From UBA1783 sp964449115 (GTDB lineage Bacteria > Bacillota_I > Bacilli_A > Erysipelotrichales > Erysipelotrichaceae): a stretch of DNA of 10,151 bases. The position numbers and the translations under genes are program-made. Of this stretch, positions 1 to 4,769 are shown piece by piece (within the stretch, counting starts at the first letter, position 1; each line of letters opens with the position of its first letter). The stretch covers positions 1 through 10,151 of the forward strand of contig CAYUXW010000042.1 of the NCBI GenBank assembly GCA_964449115.1, written 5' to 3'. Under the pieces are notes generated by a model. It did not search any database and was not told the DNA's origin. It was given only the letters and a program-made list of their open reading frames with translations.

Positions 1-71
1 ACCCTGCAGGACTCGAACCTGCGACCGATCGGTTATGAGCCGACTGCTCTGACCAGCTGCGCTAAGGGTCC
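1..71 (-). tRNA. tRNA with CAT anticodon, probably tRNA-Ile2 (partial, 3' end outside window)
   Basis: The minus strand folds as a tRNA: acceptor arm GGACCCT, D arm, anticodon stem with loop CTCATAA (anticodon CAT), and T arm GCAGG-TTCGAGT-CCTGC. The last two acceptor bases, the discriminator and any CCA lie beyond base 1. Two CAT tRNAs sit side by side here, and the other matches elongator Met better. This one resembles, from memory, the Bacillus Ile2 tRNA (GGCTCATAACC anticodon region), whose C34 is changed to lysidine by TilS to read AUA. It lacks the three G-C pairs of an initiator anticodon stem. The Ile2 identity is inference; the tRNA itself is clear. It is the third gene of the transcript, 27 bases after tRNA-Met. 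Confidence 0.9.
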
Positions 72-98
72 AATAATATATCGGTTCCAATATATTAA

Positions 99-175
99 TG
101 GTAGCGGGAGTGAGATTCGAACTCACGACCTCCCGGGTATGAACCGAGCGCTCTAACCAACTAAGCTATCCCGCC
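99..175 (-). tRNA. tRNA-Met (CAT), elongator
   Basis: The 77-nt cloverleaf on the minus strand has acceptor GGCGGGA paired with TCCCGCT (a G-U first pair), anticodon loop TTCATAC (anticodon CAT), T arm GTGAG-TTCGAAT-CTCAC, and an encoded ACCA end. The G1-U72 pair and GGTTCATACCC anticodon region match the Bacillus elongator tRNA-Met as I remember it; initiator features are absent. It starts only 3 bases after the CCA of tRNA-Pro, so the two must be processed from one transcript. Confidence 0.95.
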
Positions 176-178
176 ACA

Positions 179-255
179 TGGTCGGGATGACAGGATTCGA
201 ACCTGCGACCCCCTGGTCCCAAACCAGGTGCACTACCAAGCTGTGCTACATCCCG
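179..255 (-). tRNA. tRNA-Pro (TGG)
   Basis: The 77-nt cloverleaf on the minus strand has acceptor CGGGATG paired with CATCCCG, anticodon stem CCTGG/CCAGG with loop TTTGGGA (anticodon TGG), T arm GCAGG-TTCGAAT-CCTGT, and an encoded ACCA. The C1-G72 acceptor pair and the G18-rich D loop are typical of bacterial tRNA-Pro. It is the first gene of the tRNA transcript, about 18 bases after the predicted transcription start. Confidence 0.96.
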
Positions 256-280
256 ATATGTGGTACGGCCACGCTTAATT

Positions 281-309
281 ATATTAGCACATTAATTTTG
301 GTTATGCAA
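281..309 (-). promoter_or_regulatory. promoter of the tRNA operon
   Basis: Reading the minus strand, TTGCAT (309-304) is followed after 17 bases by TAATAT (286-281), with TGC immediately before the hexamer, an extended -10. The predicted start near 274 lies 18-20 bases before the first tRNA. This is a sequence match only. Confidence 0.65.
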
Positions 310-324
310 CAAGATTTTAAGAAA

Positions 325-404
325 AAAGATTACAACTGAAAACGGTTTTTAATCTTTATAATCTAGGGTTTTGTAATTTAATTTATCAGATTAAATTATT
401 TTTT
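325..404. other. structured gene-free region with two inverted repeats
   Basis: The 280-base gap between the tRNA promoter and rimO holds two dyads. The first pairs AAAGATTA (325-332) with TAATCTTT (350-357), with an inner AAAA-CGG-TTTT helix. The second is a perfect 9-bp stem, TAATTTAAT (374-382) and ATTAAATTA (390-398), with a 7-base loop, followed by six T (399-404). The second has the layout of a plus-strand intrinsic terminator but is purely A/T. It could insulate rimO from transcription entering antisense to the tRNAs, or act as a leader element. The function is unknown. Confidence 0.45.
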
Positions 405-507
405 AAGGTCTGTTATTATATTAACATATATAAGAGAAACTGTAAAAAAATTAATCTACTATCGATATCAATTTTTCAAATAGAATGTAAAAATGAGTTG
501 TTTATTA

Positions 508-529
508 TGTTAAAATAATAATCAGGTGA
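508..529 (+). promoter_or_regulatory. candidate extended -10 promoter and ribosome binding site of rimO
   Basis: TG-T-TAAAAT at 508-516 is an extended -10 with no convincing -35 at 17 bases. It predicts a start near 523 and a leader of about 13 bases. AGGTGA at 524-529 is the ribosome binding site, 6 bases before the ATG at 536. The ribosome site is firm; the promoter is tentative because the leader would barely include that site. Confidence 0.45.
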
Positions 530-535
530 TGTTTT

Positions 536-1828
536 ATGAAAATAGGAATAGTATCCTTAGGATGCTGTAAAAATTTGGTAGATAGCCAGAAAGCTATGTC
601 TTTTTTAAGAGCCAGTGGACATAGTTTTGTTGATAATCCAAGAAAAGCTGAAGTTATAGTCATTAATACCTGTGGTTTTATCAATGATGCCAAACAGGAA
701 TCAATTGATACTATTTTACAGATGGCAGACTATAAAGAAAACAATTTAAAATATCTGATAGTAATGGGCTGTCTGGTTCAAAGATATAAAGAGCAGCTAC
801 AAAGGGAGCTGCCGGAAGTAGATCTGTTTATCACAATAGATGAATACGAAGATTTGGAAAGAATCTTCAATGATTTTTTAAATAGTAAAACAATTAAAGA
901 AAACAAGGTTGTATTGGCGGGCAGTGAGCACAGTGCCTATTTAAAGATTGCTGATGGCTGCTCCAATAAATGTGCCTACTGTGCTATTCCTTTAATTAGA
1001 AAAGAGTATAGATCAGTAAGATTTGAAGAAATAATACGCCAAGCTAAAGAGTTAGAAGCTATTGGAGTTAAAGAGTTAAATCTTATTGCTCAGGATACTT
1101 CCAGATATGGAATCGATTTGTATGGTCAATATCGCTTAGCGGATTTGTTGTATGAATTAAATAAATTGGATTTTCATTGGATTAGAATCCTTTATATGTA
1201 TCCAGATGAGATAAATGATGAGCTTTTAGAAGCTATGGCAGCCTGTGATAAAGTTGTTCCTTACTTTGATATACCTGTTCAACATGCCAGTGATAGACTA
1301 TTAAAACTGATGAATAGAAGAGGGAGTAAAAAACAGATAAAGGAAATAGTAGCTAAGATAAGAAGTAAATTTAAAAACCCGGTTTTAAGAACAACTATTA
1401 TTGTCGGTTTTCCAACAGAAACTGATGAGGATTTTGAAGAACTGCTGGAGTTTGTAGAAGAGATAAAATGGGATAAACTGGGAGCCTTCAAATATTCACT
1501 TGAAGAAGACACACCAAGCTATGATATGGAACCTAAAGTAGATGAGAAAGTTGCCAATGAAAGACTGGAAAAACTGATGCTCCTTCAAGAAAATATAGCT
1601 CAAAAAAATAATGAAAAATTGATTGGCAAAACAATAGAAGTTTTAGTAGAAGGAAGAGATAGTCTTGATAAAAATCTATATCAGGGCAGAAGCTATAATA
1701 ATGCTCCTGATGGAATAGATGGTCATGTTCGATTTAGAGCTGTAAGAGATGTTGAAACAGGTGAAATTATAAATGTCAGAATTGAAAGTGTGAATATTCA
1801 CGATTTATTTGGTAAAGAAGCAATTTAA
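536..1828 (+). CDS. rimO: ribosomal protein S12 methylthiotransferase RimO
   Basis: A radical-SAM enzyme of the methylthiotransferase family that, in its family, methylthiolates a conserved aspartate of ribosomal protein S12. The 430-residue length is normal. The N-terminal UPF0004 domain carries the three cysteines for the auxiliary [4Fe-4S] cluster (Cys10 in SLGCCKN, Cys46 in NTCGF, Cys79 in MGC). The radical-SAM CxxxCxxC motif is Cys142-Cys146-Cys149 (CSNKCAYC). The GAFKYSLEEDTPSYDM block and a C-terminal TRAM domain (about 365-425) follow. The SLGC.KNLVDS signature separates RimO from MiaB and MtaB. Cys11 replaces the proline usual after the first cluster cysteine. An AGGTGA ribosome site supports the ATG. 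No terminator lies between it and the transketolase genes, so read-through into them is possible. Confidence 0.96.
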   Translation: MKIGIVSLGCCKNLVDSQKAMSFLRASGHSFVDNPRKAEVIVINTCGFINDAKQESIDTILQMADYKENNLKYLIVMGCLVQRYKEQLQRELPEVDLFITIDEYEDLERIFNDFLNSKTIKENKVVLAGSEHSAYLKIADGCSNKCAYCAIPLIRKEYRSVRFEEIIRQAKELEAIGVKELNLIAQDTSRYGIDLYGQYRLADLLYELNKLDFHWIRILYMYPDEINDELLEAMAACDKVVPYFDIPVQHASDRLLKLMNRRGSKKQIKEIVAKIRSKFKNPVLRTTIIVGFPTETDEDFEELLEFVEEIKWDKLGAFKYSLEEDTPSYDMEPKVDEKVANERLEKLMLLQENIAQKNNEKLIGKTIEVLVEGRDSLDKNLYQGRSYNNAPDGIDGHVRFRAVRDVETGEIINVRIESVNIHDLFGKEAI

Positions 1829-1838
1829 CATAATATTG

Positions 1839-1862
1839 TGTTAGAATAAATAATAGAAGAGG
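1839..1862 (+). promoter_or_regulatory. candidate extended -10 and ribosome binding site of the transketolase operon
   Basis: TG-T-TAGAAT at 1839-1847 matches the extended -10 seen at other genes of this window, without a clear -35. AAGAGG at 1857-1862 is the ribosome binding site, 9 bases before the ATG. Because the gap to rimO is only 43 bases, read-through from rimO is an equal possibility. Confidence 0.4.
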
Positions 1863-1871
1863 TACAAATTT

Positions 1872-2684
1872 ATGGAAAATTTACAAAAAATCGCAAATAA
1901 TATGCGAATCAACATCGTTAAAATGGTTCATGCTAATAAAAGCGGTCATCCAGGTGGTGCTTTAAGTTGTGCAGATATCTTAACGGCTTTGTATTTTGAC
2001 GTTATGAATATCAATAAAGACAACTTGAATGACAAAGCAAGAGACAAATTTGTCCTGTCTAAAGGCCATGGATCTGCTGGAATTTATGCTGTTTTAGCGG
2101 AAAAAGGATTTATTCCTTATGAAGAATTGCCAACATTTAGAGCTATCAACTCAAGATTACAGGGACATCCAAATATGCTTGATTGTCCAGGAGTAGACAT
2201 TTCTACAGGTTCTTTAGGACAAGGCTTATCTGTTGGTGTTGGAATGTCATTATCTAATAAACTTGATGGCAATGACTTTAGAACTTATGTTCTTTGTGGT
2301 GATGGCGAATTACAGGAAGGTCAAATCTGGGAAGCAGCAATGTCAGCAGCGCATTTTAATCTAGATAATCTGTTACTGATAATTGACTATAACGGATTAC
2401 AGATTGATGGCACTAACAAAGAAGTCATGAATGTTAGACCAGTAGGTGAAAAATTTAAAGCCTTTGGCTGGCATACTATCGCTGTTGATGGTCATGATAT
2501 TGAATCAATAATTTCTGGATGCAATCATGCTAAAACTATTAAAGGAAAGCCAACAGTAATTATTGCTGAAACAGTAAAGGGTAAAGGTGTCAGCTATATG
2601 GAAGACAAAGCTGGCTGGCATGGAAAGGCTCCTTCTGATGAGGAATTAGCGATAGCTTTAGAAGAACTGGGAGGTAACAAATAA
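1872..2684 (+). CDS. transketolase, N-terminal (TPP-binding) subunit
   Basis: The thiamine-diphosphate pyrophosphate-binding half of a split transketolase, which moves two-carbon ketol units between sugar phosphates in the non-oxidative pentose phosphate pathway (cytosol). Its 270 residues match the usual size for this half. Visible motifs: GHPGG with His26, SKGHGS (64-69), TGSLGQGLS (112-120), and the TPP/Mg site GDGELQEGQIWEA starting at 143 and ending with Asn174 in DYNG. The next gene supplies the other half. The stop codon overlaps the next ATG by one base (TAATG), so the subunits are probably co-translated in equal amounts. Split transketolases are common in Bacillota and archaea. Confidence 0.96.
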   Translation: MENLQKIANNMRINIVKMVHANKSGHPGGALSCADILTALYFDVMNINKDNLNDKARDKFVLSKGHGSAGIYAVLAEKGFIPYEELPTFRAINSRLQGHPNMLDCPGVDISTGSLGQGLSVGVGMSLSNKLDGNDFRTYVLCGDGELQEGQIWEAAMSAAHFNLDNLLLIIDYNGLQIDGTNKEVMNVRPVGEKFKAFGWHTIAVDGHDIESIISGCNHAKTIKGKPTVIIAETVKGKGVSYMEDKAGWHGKAPSDEELAIALEELGGNK

Positions 2685-3619
2685 TGAGTAAAATTGCAAC
2701 AAGAGATGCCTATGGAAAAGCTCTTGCAGCTTTGGCTTTAGAAAACAAGAATGTTGTAGCAGTAGATGCTGATTTGTCTGGTTCAACTAAAACTGCTGAA
2801 CTTAAGAAGGTTGCGCCTGAAAGACACTTCAATGTCGGTATTGCTGAAAGTAACTTAATCGGTGTATCAGCTGGTTTAGCTTGTAATGGTAAGATTCCTT
2901 ATTGTTCAACTTTTGCTATTTTTGCCAGTGGAAGGGCATATGACCAGGTTAGAAACACCGTAGCCTATGGAAAACTAAATGTTAAAATCTGTGCCACTCA
3001 TGCTGGTTTAACAGTTGGAGAAGATGGTGCAACACATCAGGCTTTAGAAGATATTGCTCTAATGAGAGCTATTCCTAATATGACAGTTATCCAACCATGT
3101 GATGGTGTTGAAACAGAACAATGTATCAAAGCAATATCTGAGTATTATGGTCCAGTTTATGTAAGATTAGGCAGAAGTGCTGTTGAAGTAGTTAATACTG
3201 ATCCAGACTATAAATTTGAAATTGGTAAAGGTGTAGTTCTGCACAAGGGTGACAAGGATATTATCATGGTCGCTTCTGGAATGATGGTTCAGGAATCACT
3301 AAAGGCTATTGAAACATTAAAAGAAAAAGGAATTAATCCAACCTTAATCAACATCCATACAATCAAACCATTAGATGAAGAACTGATTATCAAATATGCT
3401 AAAGATGCAAAATATGTTGTTTCATTGGAAGAACATAACATCTATGGTGGATTAGGAAGTGCGGTTGCTGAATGTCTAGCTAAACATTGTCCTAAAAAGC
3501 AGGTCTTTATCGGCACTCAGGATACTTTTGGTGAATCTGGAAAACCAGATCAGTTACTTGAAAAGTATGGCTTAAGTGCAGAGAAGATAGTTGAAAGAAT
3601 GCTTAATGAATGTAAATAA
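2684..3619 (+). CDS. transketolase, C-terminal (pyrimidine-binding) subunit
   Basis: The second half of the split transketolase. The Pyr domain spans about 1-165 and contains NVGIAESN, where Glu55 should be the catalytic glutamate that activates the TPP aminopyrimidine of the partner subunit, and the THAGLTVGEDGATHQ loop. The C-terminal transketolase domain (about 180-305) follows. Its length, 311 residues, is typical. GGGAGG 9 bases before the ATG lies inside the end of the upstream gene, which supports translational coupling. The family resemblance to 1-deoxyxylulose-5-phosphate synthase is expected, but the short separate subunits point to transketolase. Confidence 0.96.
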   Translation: MSKIATRDAYGKALAALALENKNVVAVDADLSGSTKTAELKKVAPERHFNVGIAESNLIGVSAGLACNGKIPYCSTFAIFASGRAYDQVRNTVAYGKLNVKICATHAGLTVGEDGATHQALEDIALMRAIPNMTVIQPCDGVETEQCIKAISEYYGPVYVRLGRSAVEVVNTDPDYKFEIGKGVVLHKGDKDIIMVASGMMVQESLKAIETLKEKGINPTLINIHTIKPLDEELIIKYAKDAKYVVSLEEHNIYGGLGSAVAECLAKHCPKKQVFIGTQDTFGESGKPDQLLEKYGLSAEKIVERMLNECK

Positions 3620-3623
3620 AAAA

Positions 3624-3644
3624 GATTTATCAAAAGGATAAATC
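3624..3644. repeat. perfect inverted repeat after the transketolase operon
   Basis: GATTTATC and GATAAATC form an 8-bp stem around an AAAAG loop, 5 bases after the transketolase stop. There is no T-run on its plus-strand 3' side; instead six A precede it, so it looks like an intrinsic terminator only when read on the minus strand, where no gene needs one. It may still act as a 3'-end stabilising hairpin for the transketolase mRNA. Confidence 0.5.
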
Positions 3645-3659
3645 GTAAAGTTTAAGATT

Positions 3660-3677
3660 AAATTTAATATTAAATTT
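3660..3677. repeat. 18-bp perfect A/T palindrome
   Basis: AAATTTAAT at 3660-3668 is followed directly by its reverse complement ATTAAATTT (3669-3677). It lies between the transketolase hairpin and the longer GAGGTCACA dyad. It has no spacer to form an RNA loop, so a DNA-level role such as protein binding is more likely than a terminator. Such palindromes also arise by chance in very A/T-rich DNA. Confidence 0.4.
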
Positions 3678-3705
3678 TGAGGTCACAGATTTGTGACCTC
3701 AAAAT
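3674..3705. promoter_or_regulatory. perfect 14-bp inverted repeat upstream of the arsenate-reductase-like gene (terminator or operator)
   Basis: The arms ATTTTGAGGTCACA (3674-3687) and TGTGACCTCAAAAT (3692-3705) enclose GATT. The stem is perfect and strong for this A/T-rich genome, but the plus-strand tail is ATATAAAG, not a U tract. The right arm overlaps a possible -35 (TTGTGA, 3691-3696) that stands 18 bases from TATTAT (3715-3720). It may therefore be an operator for the downstream gene as well as, or rather than, a terminator for transketolase. Confidence 0.55.
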
Positions 3706-3720
3706 ATATAAAGATATTAT
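3691..3720 (+). promoter_or_regulatory. candidate promoter of the arsenate-reductase-like gene
   Basis: TTGTGA (3691-3696), an 18-base spacer and TATTAT (3715-3720) give a plausible sigma-A promoter starting near 3727, only 14 bases before the ATG at 3741. A second weaker pairing, GTCACA (3682-3687) with TATATA (3705-3710), lies inside the same dyad. This is sequence match only. Confidence 0.35.
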
Positions 3721-3740
3721 TGAAAAAGGGAAGAACTAAT

Positions 3741-4133
3741 ATGGGTGAAAAAATTAAAGTTGCTTTTATCTGTGTACATAATTCCTGTCGTAGTCAGATT
3801 GCTGAAGCTTTAGGAAAAAAACTTGGATCAGATAAATATGAATTCTATTCAGCAGGGACAGAAACAAAACCTGAAATTAATCAAGATGCTGTACGTCTAA
3901 TAAAAAAGTTATATGAAATTGATATGGAGAAGACCCAGCATTCAAAATTGATAGATGACATACCTGAAGAAGATATTATTATCACGATGGGATGCAATGT
4001 TAACTGTCCTATAATTCCTTACAAATATATAGATGACTGGGGATTGGAAGATCCAACTGGAAAAAGTGATGAAGAATTTTTAAAAACAATTAAACAGATA
4101 GAGATTAATATAAAGGAAAACTTTTCAAAATAA
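3741..4133 (+). CDS. arsenate-reductase-like protein (ArsC, LMW-phosphatase fold)
   Basis: A 130-residue protein of the low-molecular-weight tyrosine phosphatase fold, most like thioredoxin-coupled arsenate reductases. The P-loop CVHNSCRS gives the CX5R motif (Cys11, Arg17). The resolving-cysteine region MGCNVNCP supplies Cys85 and Cys89, and WGLEDPTGK supplies the general-acid Asp104. The three cysteines favour redox arsenate reduction over simple phosphatase activity. I start at ATG 3741 because AAAGGGAAG lies 7 bases upstream; a GTG at 3693 in the same frame would begin inside the inverted repeat and has no ribosome site. No arsR, arsB or acr3 is adjacent, so the physiological substrate is not proven by context. 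Confidence 0.88.
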   Translation: MGEKIKVAFICVHNSCRSQIAEALGKKLGSDKYEFYSAGTETKPEINQDAVRLIKKLYEIDMEKTQHSKLIDDIPEEDIIITMGCNVNCPIIPYKYIDDWGLEDPTGKSDEEFLKTIKQIEINIKENFSK

Positions 4134-4176
4134 ATTAATAGTTAAAAGGGTTATCCAAAAAAATTAATAAGAATAT

Positions 4177-4236
4177 TGATATTATATAGTGTGTTGAGTG
4201 ACTGAAAATCTATGTCACTGCAAAGACCTGAAAGGA
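4177..4236 (+). promoter_or_regulatory. candidate extended -10, leader hairpin and ribosome binding site of the membrane gene
   Basis: TG-A-TATTAT at 4177-4185 resembles the other extended -10 sites here but has no clear -35. The predicted leader contains a small dyad, AGTGAC (4197-4202) and GTCACT (4214-4219), 6 bp around 11 bases. AAAGGA at 4231-4236 stands 7 bases before the ATG. The ribosome site is convincing; the promoter and hairpin are tentative. Confidence 0.4.
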
Positions 4237-4243
4237 TTTTAAA

Positions 4244-4567
4244 ATGGAAAATGTTAAAAAAATGGTATCATATCTAATGGTAAATGTAATATCTTTTTAT
4301 CTGTTACCATTGGTATTCAAAAGTAATGAAGGCATATTGTTTGTTTTACTAATGCTTTTGCCAGCAGTTTGCTTAGTAACTGCGATATTTTATGGAATAA
4401 AAAACTCGCTAAATATGCTGTATCCGCTATTTGTGGGTTTGCTGTTTGTACCAGCAGTATTTATTTATCTTAATGAGAGTGCCTTGTTTTATGTTGTTGT
4501 CTATGGGGTAATTGCTCTTATCGGAAATTTTATTGGTATGATAGTTTACTATATTAAAAAGAAGTAA
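4244..4567 (+). CDS. small four-helix membrane protein of unknown function
   Basis: I do not recognise this 107-residue protein. It has four strongly hydrophobic stretches (about 8-25, 30-51, 58-76 and 80-104), short polar links (KSNEG, YGIKNS, LNES), and a KKK C-terminus, so it should be a small integral membrane protein with both ends probably cytoplasmic. A good ribosome site (AAAGGA) supports the start. It lies 110 bases after the arsenate-reductase-like gene with no clear terminator between, so co-transcription is possible, yet it has no resemblance I can see to ArsB or Acr3 efflux pumps, which are much larger. It carries no cysteine-rich or metal-binding motif; it has a single cysteine at 43. 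Confidence 0.75.
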   Translation: MENVKKMVSYLMVNVISFYLLPLVFKSNEGILFVLLMLLPAVCLVTAIFYGIKNSLNMLYPLFVGLLFVPAVFIYLNESALFYVVVYGVIALIGNFIGMIVYYIKKK

Positions 4568-4709
4568 AACAAAATTTCAATTATTAAATTCTGCATATTC
4601 AAATTATTTATTATTAAAACTTCTAATTCTTATTTAATAACAAGGTATAAATTGTATGTGAAGCAGTAATGTATTTTTTCTTATTATCGTTTTTTTAATA
4701 TTATATAAC

Positions 4710-4736
4710 AAGGTGTAGAAAATACACCTTTTCTTT
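4710..4736 (+). terminator. intrinsic terminator or operator before the alpha-galactosidase gene
   Basis: AAGGTGTA (4710-4717) and TACACCTT (4723-4730) form a perfect 8-bp stem with loop GAAAA, followed by TTCTTT. This fits a terminator for the upstream membrane-protein gene. It also ends only 10 bases before a consensus TATAAT and covers the place where a -35 would be, so it could equally be an operator for the alpha-galactosidase promoter. Confidence 0.55.
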
Positions 4737-4737
4737 A

Positions 4738-4764
4738 TGCTATAATTACGGCAGGATAAAGGGG
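4738..4764 (+). promoter_or_regulatory. extended -10 promoter and ribosome binding site of the alpha-galactosidase gene
   Basis: TG-C-TATAAT at 4738-4746 is a perfect consensus -10 with the extended TG. A -35 at 17 bases would fall in the loop of the inverted repeat (GAAAAT) and is poor. The start is predicted near 4753, a 17-base leader. AAAGGGG (4758-4764) lies 5 bases before the ATG. Confidence 0.6.
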
Positions 4765-4769
4765 ATAGT

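Larger units (their letters stand above)
4568..4769. other. intergenic region with a repeated ATAACAAGGT element
   Basis: This 202-base A/T-rich gap holds no gene I can support. ATAACAAGGT occurs twice, at 4637-4646 and 4705-4714, 68 bases apart; the second copy runs into the inverted repeat at 4710-4730. The rest is poly-A/T sequence with no further recognisable motif. Confidence 0.4.

Noticed and set aside
337..350. Catabolite-repression (cre) site, TGAAAACGGTTTTT
   Set aside because: The left half is perfect but the right half ends TT instead of CA, and it lies inside another dyad with no nearby sugar gene; probably chance.
3693..3740. Longer form of the arsenate-reductase-like protein from a GTG start
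   Set aside because: The extension begins inside the perfect inverted repeat, has no ribosome binding site, and adds residues not typical of the family; ATG 3741 has AAAGGGAAG 7 bases upstream.
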